From Flavobacterium pisciphilum (GTDB lineage: Bacteria; Bacteroidota; Bacteroidia; Flavobacteriales; Flavobacteriaceae), in contig NZ_JAJJMO010000001.1 of NCBI RefSeq assembly GCF_020905345.1, positions 3,100,001 to 3,164,000 of the forward strand: a stretch of DNA of 64,000 nucleotides, written 5' to 3'. This document shows positions 30,799 through 40,223 of this stretch, piece by piece (the first letter of the stretch is position 1; each line of letters opens with the position of its first letter). The notes beneath the pieces were generated by a model. The model was not told the DNA's origin and did not search any database. It saw only the letters and a program-made list of their open reading frames with translations. The position numbers and the translations under genes are program-made.

Positions 30799-30826
30799 TT
30801 AGCGCCTTAGCAACTTAGAACTTTAG
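30799..30826 (+). repeat. CTTAG word cluster
   Basis: ACTTAGCGCCTTAGCAACTTAG then AACTTTAG, just before the aldo/keto reductase start. The words are spaced 8 bases apart. Confidence 0.5.
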
Positions 30827-30829
30827 AAA

Positions 30830-31867
30830 ATGAAATACACTACAATTCCCAACACCGATATTAAAGTAAGTAAAATAAACCTAGGCACGATGACTTTTGG
30901 TCAACAAAACACCGAAGCCGAAGGACATGCTCAAATGGATTATGCGCTAGAGCAAGGTGTTAATTTTTTTGATACTGCTGAGATGTATTCAATTCCTGCA
31001 AGTAAAGAAACTTACGGAAGCACTGAGAAAATTATAGGAACCTGGTTTAAAAAATCAGGAAAAAGAGAAGATGTAGTTCTGGCAACTAAAATTGCCGGAC
31101 CAAATGATAATTTCTCTTATATGCGTGAGAAAATAGATTTTTCACCTGCAAGTTTAAAATATGCTTTAGATAATAGTTTAAAAAGATTACAAACGGATTA
31201 TGTAGATATATATCAATTGCATTGGCCAGAACGTAAAACAAATTGTTTTGGACAACGTGGATTGAAAATCCAAGATGATGCTTGGGAAGATAATATCCAT
31301 GAGGTTCTGCAAACTATGGAGGGTTTTATAAAAGAAGGAAAAATTAAGCATGTAGGACTTTCTAACGAAAACCCTTGGGGAATTATGCGCTTTCTAGAAG
31401 AAAGCAAATACAATAACCTACCACGTGTTAAAACAATTCAAAATCCTTATTCGTTATTAAATCGCCTTTTTGAGAATGCTTCTGTTGAGGTATGCATGCG
31501 CGAAAATGTAGGTTTATTGGCTTATTCACCAATGGCATTTGGAGTATTATCAGGTAAGTTTTTATCAGGTGAAAAACATCCTAATTCACGACTAAACTTA
31601 TTTCCACAATATACAAGATACAGCAGTGAGCAAAGTACAAAAGCAGCACGTATGTACCAAGAAATCGCGAACAAACATGGTTTGAATTTTGCTCAAATGT
31701 CACTGGCTTTTGTTAATCAGCAACCATTTGTAACGAGTACTATTATTGGAGCAACTACAATGGAACAATTAAAAGAGAATATAGATTCTATCGATCTTAT
31801 ATTATCAGAGGAGGTTATTGCCGAAATCAATGCAGTTCATGCTGTAATTCCAGATCCAGCACCGTAA
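30830..31867 (+). CDS. tas: Aldo/keto reductase, Tas-like
   Basis: 345 residues, (beta/alpha)8 NADPH-dependent aldo/keto reductase. It resembles E. coli Tas along its length: LGTMTFGQQN at the start, FFDTAEMYS (catalytic Asp and Tyr), VLATKIAGPN, YQLHWPERKTNCFG (catalytic His), TIQNPYSLLNR, and ATTMEQLKENIDS near the end. The natural substrate of Tas is not settled (it was found as a suppressor of tyrosine auxotrophy). Single gene with terminator. Confidence 0.9.
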   Translation: MKYTTIPNTDIKVSKINLGTMTFGQQNTEAEGHAQMDYALEQGVNFFDTAEMYSIPASKETYGSTEKIIGTWFKKSGKREDVVLATKIAGPNDNFSYMREKIDFSPASLKYALDNSLKRLQTDYVDIYQLHWPERKTNCFGQRGLKIQDDAWEDNIHEVLQTMEGFIKEGKIKHVGLSNENPWGIMRFLEESKYNNLPRVKTIQNPYSLLNRLFENASVEVCMRENVGLLAYSPMAFGVLSGKFLSGEKHPNSRLNLFPQYTRYSSEQSTKAARMYQEIANKHGLNFAQMSLAFVNQQPFVTSTIIGATTMEQLKENIDSIDLILSEEVIAEINAVHAVIPDPAP

Positions 31868-31891
31868 TTTAGTTTCAGATTATATAAAATG

Positions 31892-31932
31892 AAAATCCCG
31901 ATACAAGATAAATGTGTATCGGGATTTTTTTT
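31892..31932. terminator. Bidirectional terminator
   Basis: AAAATCCCGATACA / TGTATCGGGATTTT with T-run, between convergent aldo/keto reductase and DUF4139 genes. Confidence 0.92.
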
Positions 31933-31943
31933 GATGCTGATTT

Positions 31944-33581
31944 TTATAAATTCAATACCATATCTTTAGGGTACTTTACTTTATAGCTAATTCGGATTTT
32001 CTTTATTTCATTAGGCTTCATTTGCAATTGCCAAGTCAAGATTCCTGTTTCGGTATTTATCTTTGCATTATCACTTTGTAATAACTCAACTTCAATCTCT
32101 TTATCGGTACTCAAAGGATATTGGTCTTTTAATAAAAGTTCAATAGCTTCTTTTTTGTTATTTCTTACTGTGATATCATAAGTAAAAGTTTGTTCTTTTT
32201 TAGCAGATAAAAACTTAGTTCCTGATTTTTCAGCTACTATTTCTCTTTTTATAGATACTTTTTTGTCGCGTCCCATACTTAAATTAAGCGTATCGCTAGT
32301 TAAGCTAGGTTCGATAAATGTTTTACCTACATACATTCCTTCAAAAATAATATTAGCCTCACCGCTTAGTAAATTGTATTGACTATAATTGGCAATCTCA
32401 GCAAGAAGGAAAGCTTCTCTTTCAAGTCTTGGAGCTGCATAATATTTATACGATGCAGGAAGTTTTATTTCTTTAAGAGAGACACTATGAACTTTTCCGT
32501 TTGATAAAATATCATAAGGAATATCAATATCAAAAGAAACATTAAGTTGGTTTTCGGCAACAGTGGTATAGTTAGAAATCGATGATTCAGTAATTATAGG
32601 AGCAACTTCCATTTGAACCATATTATCTTTTGCTTCAACTCCAGCGACTCTTCCTTGTAATTGTAGTGGAACCATTTTTTTTCTTTGATTATATCCGACT
32701 GTTTGAATGTTATTATTTCTTAAAAACCACGAACTTAAAATAGGAGCTTGATTATTTTGATTAGGATACCCACTTGATAAAGTAAGCTTTACTTTTTTCC
32801 AGTCAATTCCTGTGTTTTGTATTACTTGAGCTTTATACATCATATTAATAGGCGATGTAACACTTTCGGCACGTAAATCATAAAATGGAGTCCATGTAGC
32901 ATTGTTAGTTAAGTACGAAATGTCTAATGGAATTGCTCCAGCAAGATTATTCATAACCTGAACGATTAGTTTTCCAGATGAGGTTTTCTCTTCCTTACTA
33001 GTATCAACTTCAAGTTTATTGTTCAGTTTTTGCAATGTTTCATTTAGCTTTTGTTGCTTTTCGGTTAATGTATTAATGGTGTTGGCGATTTCGAGTTGTT
33101 TGGTTTTATAATACTCTACCATTTTCATTAATTCAGTTACATTTAAACCTGAGTTCACTCCTGAAATTTGCTGGTTTTTATCCAAGAGCTGAATCGTTTT
33201 TGTTTCAGAATTGATTGTATTATTGACTTTCTGAATCTCTTTCTGAACCAGAACAATACTATCTCGTACTCTTTTTAATGCAGGAGATTTCGTGTCTACT
33301 TCATATTCGGAGATATAATTGTTGGTAAATTGTACAGAAAGAACAGTTACTGATGAGGGAGTTCCAATTTGAATAGAACTTTCATTCAAGTCTACGGCTA
33401 CATTTTTTATCACAATTTCGCTTGTTCCAAGAGGAAGATTGATGTTTGCGGTTTGTGAGATTTCGGCAGCATTAAAATATACTGTTGCAGCTTTTACTTT
33501 TGCTGTTGTAAAGATTGGTTTTTGTGCAAATGCAATTGCTCCAATCAATAATAAAGTGGATGTTATTATTTTTTTTATCAT
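31944..33581 (-). CDS. DUF4139 (MuiA-like) exported protein
   Basis: 545 residues. Signal peptide (MIKKIITSTLLLIGAIAFAQ). The N-terminal DUF4140-like region (FTTAKVKAATVYFNAAEISQ) is followed by a coiled coil (about 100-200) and a C-terminal DUF4139 beta domain (ISYLTNNATWTPFYDLRAES, LSSGYPNQN, KIRISYKVKYPKDM). The group includes mucoidy inhibitor MuiA homologues of unknown function. Near residue 305 is LQGRVAGVEAKDN, which resembles the conserved plug motif LQGxVAGVxV of SusC-type TonB receptors. Last gene of the vWA operon, 69 bases after the L,D-transpeptidase-like gene. Confidence 0.85.
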   Translation of the reverse strand: MIKKIITSTLLLIGAIAFAQKPIFTTAKVKAATVYFNAAEISQTANINLPLGTSEIVIKNVAVDLNESSIQIGTPSSVTVLSVQFTNNYISEYEVDTKSPALKRVRDSIVLVQKEIQKVNNTINSETKTIQLLDKNQQISGVNSGLNVTELMKMVEYYKTKQLEIANTINTLTEKQQKLNETLQKLNNKLEVDTSKEEKTSSGKLIVQVMNNLAGAIPLDISYLTNNATWTPFYDLRAESVTSPINMMYKAQVIQNTGIDWKKVKLTLSSGYPNQNNQAPILSSWFLRNNNIQTVGYNQRKKMVPLQLQGRVAGVEAKDNMVQMEVAPIITESSISNYTTVAENQLNVSFDIDIPYDILSNGKVHSVSLKEIKLPASYKYYAAPRLEREAFLLAEIANYSQYNLLSGEANIIFEGMYVGKTFIEPSLTSDTLNLSMGRDKKVSIKREIVAEKSGTKFLSAKKEQTFTYDITVRNNKKEAIELLLKDQYPLSTDKEIEVELLQSDNAKINTETGILTWQLQMKPNEIKKIRISYKVKYPKDMVLNL

Positions 33582-33650
33582 GAGTTTAGAATTTATATGA
33601 TCTGTTTAATGCGATATTAGATTACAAATAACGAAAAATAGAATGGGTTT

Positions 33651-34274
33651 TTAATAGTAGATAACTAGAATGATTTTCTTTTTAGAGTTGTCAATGATTT
33701 TTTCAATTACACCGTAAAATTTTTCATTAACCATAGGGCAGCCAAGACTGTTGGTAATTGGGTTGTTTTGTTCTTCAAATGGGATGTCCCAGTATTTATG
33801 TAAGACTATATTTCGATCAAAGGCATTGCTGTTAGATTGATCTAAACCGTATAATTTGTATGCTTTGCCAAACGTACCATTGTAAGAACTACCAATTGCA
33901 TATTTTCCTAATGAAGTACTATGAGAATCTTTTATATTACTAAATTTTAGTTTTCCTGGAATTCCAGTTTCAGAACCTGAACCATGACCAACCAAACCTT
34001 TGTCAAGGACTTTATTGTTTTTAAAATCATATATAAAAAAACGATTTTTACCAGATGTAATACTCATGTCTAAAAAAAAGGCAACCTCAGTATTGTATTT
34101 AGAAGACTTGTTTATAAAGTTTTTAACCTCATTTACTTGGTTTATTAGTCTTTCTTTAGAATAATAAATTGGCTTTGAGTTTATAGACGGTTGAGTTTTG
34201 TCTTCTTTATGGATGCATGCAAAGCTGACACAAAAGGCTCCTATAAAGATTAAAAAGAAGATGTTTTTTTTCAT
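33651..34274 (-). CDS. L,D-transpeptidase-like protein (YkuD_2)
   Basis: 207 residues. N-terminal export signal, possibly lipidated at Cys20 (VSFAC is a poor lipobox). The domain matches the murein L,D-transpeptidase catalytic family: FFLDMSITSGKNRFFIYDF, GKYAIGSSYNGTFGKAYKL, His159 in NIVLHKYW and catalytic Cys179 in NSLGCPMV. Predicted periplasmic enzyme acting on peptidoglycan stem peptides. The gene is 32 bases downstream of the vWA gene on the same strand. Confidence 0.88.
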   Translation of the reverse strand: MKKNIFFLIFIGAFCVSFACIHKEDKTQPSINSKPIYYSKERLINQVNEVKNFINKSSKYNTEVAFFLDMSITSGKNRFFIYDFKNNKVLDKGLVGHGSGSETGIPGKLKFSNIKDSHSTSLGKYAIGSSYNGTFGKAYKLYGLDQSNSNAFDRNIVLHKYWDIPFEEQNNPITNSLGCPMVNEKFYGVIEKIIDNSKKKIILVIYY

Positions 34275-34306
34275 GTTTTTAAATAGTTGATTTTTTACTG
34301 TAATAT

Positions 34307-35467
34307 TTATTTTTCAACAGTGTATCCTTTAATTTTTGCAAAAGCTATTATCGATGTGTTTATGGTGTTTCCTAAGTCATCTTGTTTTTTTGTCTTTTTT
34401 GCTTCGGCATCAATATACTGTTGACGTTTCTTTGCTAGCTCACCAATCTCTTTCTGAATTGTTTCTCTTTCTTTGGTTTTTTGTGCAACAATTACTTTTA
34501 GTTCGGCAGTCGATTTGTTTTGAAATTCTTTAGGTAATTCTTCTTTTTTGATTTTCGAAATAGCAGTTGCATCGTCTTTTACTTTATCGACTAAATCCCA
34601 GCTTTCATTTTTATAAGCTGCTTTTGATTTACTTACAGCACGCTCGGCATAATTTGATGCAGAAACTCCTTGAGCATTTTTGTCTTGCATTTCTTGATTC
34701 ATTTTTTTCTCAGAACCCATTGAGCCATAACCAATGTAGGTTTTGTTTATTTTTACATTACATTTCGTAATTTCATCATCATAAGGAGTTGCTATATATC
34801 TCACGGTTTGGTTGGAATCGATATTGAAATATTTTCCTTTTCCATAATCAGCACCATCTTTCCATAATGTGTTAATACCTTCGGTTTTGTCTCCACAAAA
34901 AATGGTATTTACATAAATATCATTCTTTAAGGCATTACTAATAGCCTCTTTATAATTAATTCCCCCTTGATTAAATTCTTCGTTTCCTGCAATATAAATT
35001 AGCTTCATATTGTTGTTTTCTTTTGCCCATTTTAATTGTTTGGTTGCATCTTGTATTACAGCACCACAATATTCGTTACCGCCATTAGTGCTTAGAGAAA
35101 AAAGCTTTTCCGAAATTAAATCTAAGTCAGTCGAAAGAGGTGCAATTTGACGGATGTAGTTAGATTGTTTAGATAATCCGTCATTGCCATATTCGTATAA
35201 AGCAATTTCAATATCTGGTGTTTTTCCATCATATTTTAAGGTTGTTAATGTATTTACAATATTCCAAAGCCTTGATTTTGCTTGATCGATTAATCCATCC
35301 ATACTACTAGAAGTATCTAATAATAATGCAACCTGTATTTTGGTTTTTTCTGCTGTTACAGTTTTTTCAATTTTAGTATTCTTTTTTGGGGTTACATTAG
35401 TATAGTTGCTATTTGCAAAAGAAAATGTTGTTGCTAAAAGCGCTGAGAAAAGAATAGATGTTTTCAT
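34307..35467 (-). CDS. Exported von Willebrand factor A domain protein
   Basis: 386 residues. Signal peptide (MKTSILFSALLATTFSFA). A vWA domain follows from about residue 44 with an intact MIDAS start LLLDTSSSMDG and the later NGGNEYCGAVIQDA and LIYIAGNEEFNQGG. The C-terminal third is helical and Lys/Glu-rich (AELKVIVAQKTKERETIQKE). vWA domains bind partner proteins through a metal ion; here the partner is unknown. First gene of the operon with the L,D-transpeptidase-like and DUF4139 genes. Confidence 0.88.
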   Translation of the reverse strand: MKTSILFSALLATTFSFANSNYTNVTPKKNTKIEKTVTAEKTKIQVALLLDTSSSMDGLIDQAKSRLWNIVNTLTTLKYDGKTPDIEIALYEYGNDGLSKQSNYIRQIAPLSTDLDLISEKLFSLSTNGGNEYCGAVIQDATKQLKWAKENNNMKLIYIAGNEEFNQGGINYKEAISNALKNDIYVNTIFCGDKTEGINTLWKDGADYGKGKYFNIDSNQTVRYIATPYDDEITKCNVKINKTYIGYGSMGSEKKMNQEMQDKNAQGVSASNYAERAVSKSKAAYKNESWDLVDKVKDDATAISKIKKEELPKEFQNKSTAELKVIVAQKTKERETIQKEIGELAKKRQQYIDAEAKKTKKQDDLGNTINTSIIAFAKIKGYTVEK

Positions 35468-35499
35468 GATTTCCTATGTTTTAGATTGTGATTATAGAC

Positions 35500-35507
35500 C
35501 AAACTTA
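35500..35507 (-). promoter_or_regulatory. Candidate -7 element for vWA operon
   Basis: TAAGTTTG on the minus strand, 33 bases before the vWA ATG. No TTG at the right distance. Confidence 0.4.
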
Positions 35508-35671
35508 TAAACTTAAAGAGTTCGTTTTTTGTAGAAATGGTGAAACGGTATTTTCACTTGGTGAAACGAGTTGTAAACGGAACATAAAATACTTTACTTT
35601 ACAGTATTGTTTTTTAAAGGTTATGAGTCGCTGAGAAATTAAGGGACTAAGATTTAAAAAGAATATAATAT

Positions 35672-37486
35672 ATGAGATATTTATTAGTCGTTTTTTCTTT
35701 ATTTATAATGTTGTTACTTCCATTTGGAGTAATGGCACAGGACTCTATTGCTAAGAAAAAGGCGGTGCCAGTTTCTAAAATTAGTAAGGCAGCAGGTAGT
35801 TTAAAAGTAGCCTTGGATACAAATGATGAAACACAGATTGGTCAGAATTATGAGCGTCTAGCTAATGAGTTTCTTAACAAAGGAGATAATGCAAAAGCCG
35901 AAGAGTATTTTACAAAAGCATTAGCAAGTTATACCAAACAAAATTTAGCTGAAGATAAAACCCGAGTAAGAAGAAGTATTGCCAAAGTACAAGAGAGTCA
36001 AAAAAAGTTTGGATTGGCAATTAAAAATTATGAAGCTGCAGGAGCTATTTCTGAAGGGAAAAATGAAGAAAAGATAAACCTTAATGATGCCAATCGTCTG
36101 CGAATGCAAGCAAGCCCTGTTGCACAAGCGGGATATGTAAATTCGAATATTGAGTTGCTTAAAAAAGAAAATAAAGTAGATGAGGTTGCTGCTGCTTATG
36201 TTCAGAAAGCCGAAAATTCTTTGCAGCAAAAAAACAAAGAAGTTGCAATTGAAAGTTATAATAAAGCACTTACCTACGCAAAAGATAAGCCAGAGGCAAT
36301 AATTAAAATCAAAAATGAAATAGCCAATGTATATGCTTCAGATAATGAGTTTGAGAAAGCAATTGGCATCAACGAAAGACTTTTGGCGGAAGCCAAAACC
36401 AAACAGGATTATACTACACAAATAAAACAATTACAATCATTAGCAACGCTTTATTTTAAAAAAGAGGAGCCTAAAAAAGCAATCGTATCGCTTAAAGAGG
36501 CTTATAATCTTGCATCTAAAAACGGAAATTCTAGTGAAGCAAAGAAAAGTTTGTCTGCCTTAATTCAATATTATAAAACCAAAGGTGATGATAAAGAAAG
36601 TATTGCATTGTATGAACAATTCTTTAAAAATTTCGATAAGTTAATTGAATCGGATACAACGCTTATCGATGCTAAAACGTTTCAAGTTACTGAGGATAAA
36701 ATACGTCAATTAGAAAAAGAAAAGACATTAAAAGATGAGTTGATTACAAAGAAAAACACATTTAATTACTTTCTTTTAGGTTCAATCGTATTGCTTTTGC
36801 TTCTGTTTTTATTTATTATAAAAGCATTGTATTCCATAAAAACAAAAAACAAAAAAATTGCATTACAATCGTTGCGAAGAGAAATGAATCCTCATTTTAT
36901 CTTTAATAGTTTAAATAGTGTAAATCAATTTATCTCAGAAAATAAAGAATTAGAAGCCAATAAATACTTGACTTCTTATTCTAAACTAATGCGAAATATG
37001 ATGGAGAATTCTAATAAGGATTTCATTTCATTAGATAAAGAGATTGAACAGCTCAAAAAATATTTAGATTTAGAACACTTGAGGTTTGAAGATAAATTTG
37101 ACTTTAAAATTAGTGTTGATGAAGCTTTGGATGCAGAAACAGTTTTAATTCCTAATATGATTATTCAGCCACATCTAGAAAATGCAATTTGGCATGGATT
37201 GCGTTATCTGGATAAGAAAGGGTTTCTATATCTTAATTTTGGGTTTGTTGCAGATAAGGTTGTAATAACGATAGAAGATGATGGAATTGGTTTAACCAAA
37301 AGTAGGGAGCTAAAAACAAGCAATCAAAAAGCACATGAATCCAGAGGATTAAGTAACACTAAGGAACGAATAGGTTTGTTGAACGAATTGTATAAAAAGA
37401 ATATTTCTTTTGAAATTATTGAAAAAGAATCGCTAGAGACAGGTACTATTGTTCGAATTGTTTTTCCGTTAATAGATAAATTATGA
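35672..37486 (+). CDS. TPR-containing sensor histidine kinase, LytS type
   Basis: 604 residues. A signal peptide or first membrane segment (LLVVFSLFIMLLLPFGVMAQ) is followed by TPR repeats in the periplasm (about 50-340). One membrane helix (YFLLGSIVLLLLLFLFIIKA, about 365-385) precedes a cytoplasmic His_kinase domain with phospho-acceptor H408 in REMNPHFIFNSLNSVNQF. The ATP-binding N-box is IQPHLENAIWHGL and the G-box IEDDGIGL. Overlaps its response regulator by 4 bases, so they form a two-component pair. The ligand sensed by the TPR part is unknown. Confidence 0.93.
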   Translation: MRYLLVVFSLFIMLLLPFGVMAQDSIAKKKAVPVSKISKAAGSLKVALDTNDETQIGQNYERLANEFLNKGDNAKAEEYFTKALASYTKQNLAEDKTRVRRSIAKVQESQKKFGLAIKNYEAAGAISEGKNEEKINLNDANRLRMQASPVAQAGYVNSNIELLKKENKVDEVAAAYVQKAENSLQQKNKEVAIESYNKALTYAKDKPEAIIKIKNEIANVYASDNEFEKAIGINERLLAEAKTKQDYTTQIKQLQSLATLYFKKEEPKKAIVSLKEAYNLASKNGNSSEAKKSLSALIQYYKTKGDDKESIALYEQFFKNFDKLIESDTTLIDAKTFQVTEDKIRQLEKEKTLKDELITKKNTFNYFLLGSIVLLLLLFLFIIKALYSIKTKNKKIALQSLRREMNPHFIFNSLNSVNQFISENKELEANKYLTSYSKLMRNMMENSNKDFISLDKEIEQLKKYLDLEHLRFEDKFDFKISVDEALDAETVLIPNMIIQPHLENAIWHGLRYLDKKGFLYLNFGFVADKVVITIEDDGIGLTKSRELKTSNQKAHESRGLSNTKERIGLLNELYKKNISFEIIEKESLETGTIVRIVFPLIDKL

Positions 37487-38232
37487 TGACTTTTCAAAAG
37501 ATAAAAAGTGTAATTGTAGAAGATGAGTTGGCTGCGAGAGAAGTGCTTAAGAATTATTTAAGTAAGTATTGTCCGCAGGTGGAAGTTATTGGCGAAGCAC
37601 AAAATATAAAAGAGGCAGTTCCGTTGCTACATGAATTACAGCCTCAATTGGTTTTTTTGGATGTCGAAATGCCTTTTGGAAATGCTTTTGATGTTTTGGA
37701 AGCCTGTAAAGATTTACATTTTGAAACTATTTTTGTCACTGCTTTTTCCGAATATTCCTTAAAAGCTTTAAACCAAAGCGCAGCTTATTATTTGCTGAAA
37801 CCTATTAGTATCGAAGAGTTGATTGTTGCGGTAAACAAAGTGCATCATCAAGTGATGAACCATGAGATTTTTAACAGAAACAAAATTATTGTTGAAAATT
37901 TCCATGAAACAAAACCTGAGAAACAACAAGTTATTTTGCCAACATTAGAAGGTTTTGAAGTAGTGAAAATGGAAAAAATTGTGCGTTTAAAAGGCAATGG
38001 AAACTTCACCGATTTATATCTAGATGATGGAAGTAAGAAAATGGTTTGCCGGTTCTTAAAGCACTTTTCTGAAATCTTACCATTGCCATTTATACGAGTT
38101 CATAAGTCACATATTATCAATATGAATTGTGTGAAATCCTATAATAAAGGAGGGATTATAATGTTAAACGACGGAACTGAAATTGAAGTTTCTCCTACTT
38201 ACAAAGAGGATTTTTTGAAAAACTTCAAATAA
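37483..38232 (+). CDS. LytTR-family response regulator
   Basis: 249 residues. The receiver domain has the acidic pocket (VEDE) and phospho-acceptor D60 in LVFLDVEMPFG, followed by the conserved FVTAFSEYSLKAL and YYLLKP. The C-terminal LytTR DNA-binding domain (about 150-249) has IVRLKGNGNFTDLYLDDG and FIRVHKSHIINMNCVKSYNK. Translated from an ATG that overlaps the kinase stop. The divergent vWA operon 200 bases upstream of the kinase is a plausible but unproven target. Confidence 0.93.
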   Translation: MMTFQKIKSVIVEDELAAREVLKNYLSKYCPQVEVIGEAQNIKEAVPLLHELQPQLVFLDVEMPFGNAFDVLEACKDLHFETIFVTAFSEYSLKALNQSAAYYLLKPISIEELIVAVNKVHHQVMNHEIFNRNKIIVENFHETKPEKQQVILPTLEGFEVVKMEKIVRLKGNGNFTDLYLDDGSKKMVCRFLKHFSEILPLPFIRVHKSHIINMNCVKSYNKGGIIMLNDGTEIEVSPTYKEDFLKNFK

Positions 38233-38234
38233 CC

Positions 38235-40199
38235 TTAAAGATTAAATTCATCATCAATACCCATTGAATCAATAGGAACTGCTGTTGAGTCAGGAGCCTT
38301 TATTCGCAATAACGAACGGGCATTACCAGAAACATACACAGGTAATCTATTAATGGTGTCTTCTGGTGTCAGAATGCCACGACGCAACATAATATTGCTA
38401 AGGAATTTTTGATTTCGAATGGCATAGTCTTTTAAATTACCTTGATCATTAAACTGATAAGTAAATTTTCGTGGACTTGGAATAATAGTAGCTAGGAATA
38501 GGCATTCGTTTAAGGATAGCTCTGATGGACTTTTTTGGAAATAGAAATGACTTGCTTCTCCAATTCCATATACATTTGGTCCCCATTCGATAATATTAAA
38601 ATAAACCTCCAGCATGCGTTGCTTACTTACAACACGATTATTTTCGAGTATATAAACCAATAAAATTTCTTCGAGTTTGCGTGATAAAGTTTTTTCTCTG
38701 GTAAGAAAAACATTTTTCACCAATTGCATGCTAATTGTACTTGCACCACGAGAAAATTTCTTAGTTCGGATGTTTTTTAAAATCGATTGTTTGAAAGCTT
38801 CATTAATAAAACCACGATGTGAGAAGAATGATGGGTCTTCTGTAGTTAAAACACATTTTTGAAGATAGGGAGAAATTTGTTCAAAAGGAGTATAGTTTGG
38901 GTTTCCAGAACCTATCAAAATAGGTCTTTGTAATACATTTTTTATGATGGCGCGATATACAAATTCCCCATTTAACTTGCTGAGGTTTGCTTGACCATAT
39001 TTAGTAATTGCAAGGTTTTCTTTGTTTAGTTTACTATCAAAAACTAAGCTATTTGGTTTGTTCTTGTTGAATTTGAAATCGAGTTTGTAATCGAAATTTC
39101 CAGTTGCTTCCATGCCTTGGAAATTGGTAAATAAACCATCTGGTAATGAAACAATGAAGTCTTGTGCTTTCATTTTAGGAATGGCAACTTTCAAAGTGTA
39201 AACAGTATCTGATTTTGTATTATAAGATACGTAAGGGTGAAGTTTTATTTTATTTAATTGAACAGTCGAAGTGCTGTCTATCGAGATAAAATCAGAACCT
39301 AATAAGAAGCGATAATCAAAGCGAGCATTCTTTATAATTACATCTTTGCTAGCAATTTTCGGATGGTTGATTTTTAAATTTGTAATAGAAGAATATCCAT
39401 CTATATGTAGTTCGCTTCCACTTTTTTTAATATTCTCAATATTCAATCGAATGGAGTCGAAGCTAGCGAGCATATTAAAACGATCATCGATATAAGGAAC
39501 TCGAATTGCTCCTGTATCGAGATTAAAAAATCGAATGTCGGCTTTTTTATTTCTTGGATCGGCAAAACCTTTTATATTCCAACGTTGGTCGAATGTTTTG
39601 GTTTGAACGTGTAAATTGGTTTCAAGTTCTTTATCAATCAAGACCAATTTATTTATTGCAATTTGTGCTTTTTTACCATTATCATCAATCTTAAAAATTA
39701 AATTTTCCAACTTCATATCAGTTGGAACAAGATTTAATAATTTTGATATAATTCGATATGCATAAGTAGCATATTCTCTTTTTTCATTTTTAGATGTATT
39801 GGTATTGTCTTTTTTTAGGAAAGCATCGAAGTTCTTGATGTTTCCTTTTTTTACTAATTGTATATAACCCTTGTCAATTTTTAATGTACCAACTTGAATG
39901 TCTCCTACCAATAAATGAGATAGACTAATGCTGGTTTCTATACTATGAATATTACAAAGTGTATCAGCATTTTTTGGGACTAAAATTACATTGGTTAGTT
40001 TTATACCCGAAAGGCCATCAAATGAAGCTGTTTTTACTGAAAACGTACTGTTGTATTCTTTATTCATTTTGTCGGAGACTTTTGCAATTGCTTTATGCAA
40101 AAGGGCATCTCGAAAGAAATAAGCACCAACTAGTACTACAATAAATAGCATGACTACAATTTTGAGAGCCAATACTATTTTTTGTTTTTTTGTTTTCAT
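38235..40199 (-). CDS. AsmA-like/GT51 peptidoglycan glycosyltransferase
   Basis: 654 residues. One N-terminal membrane anchor (IVLALKIVVMLFIVVLVGAY) is followed by about 370 residues of beta-rich AsmA-like sequence (FSVKTASFDGLSGIKLTNVI). A GT51 domain starts at about 430: LTTEDPSFFSHRG with the catalytic Glu, GASTISMQLVKNVFL, RKLEEILLVYILE, YFNIIEWGPNVYGIGEAS. It polymerises lipid II glycan chains. No transpeptidase domain follows, so it is monofunctional. The AsmA-like extension is not part of classical MtgA. It is 24 bases downstream of radA. Confidence 0.85.
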   Translation of the reverse strand: MKTKKQKIVLALKIVVMLFIVVLVGAYFFRDALLHKAIAKVSDKMNKEYNSTFSVKTASFDGLSGIKLTNVILVPKNADTLCNIHSIETSISLSHLLVGDIQVGTLKIDKGYIQLVKKGNIKNFDAFLKKDNTNTSKNEKREYATYAYRIISKLLNLVPTDMKLENLIFKIDDNGKKAQIAINKLVLIDKELETNLHVQTKTFDQRWNIKGFADPRNKKADIRFFNLDTGAIRVPYIDDRFNMLASFDSIRLNIENIKKSGSELHIDGYSSITNLKINHPKIASKDVIIKNARFDYRFLLGSDFISIDSTSTVQLNKIKLHPYVSYNTKSDTVYTLKVAIPKMKAQDFIVSLPDGLFTNFQGMEATGNFDYKLDFKFNKNKPNSLVFDSKLNKENLAITKYGQANLSKLNGEFVYRAIIKNVLQRPILIGSGNPNYTPFEQISPYLQKCVLTTEDPSFFSHRGFINEAFKQSILKNIRTKKFSRGASTISMQLVKNVFLTREKTLSRKLEEILLVYILENNRVVSKQRMLEVYFNIIEWGPNVYGIGEASHFYFQKSPSELSLNECLFLATIIPSPRKFTYQFNDQGNLKDYAIRNQKFLSNIMLRRGILTPEDTINRLPVYVSGNARSLLRIKAPDSTAVPIDSMGIDDEFNL

Positions 40200-40223
40200 A
40201 TAAATTCTTTGATGTATTTAAGA

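Noticed and set aside
35945..36229. Frame antisense to the histidine kinase gene
   Set aside because: Phe/Ile-rich translation of TPR codons; no start context or domain.
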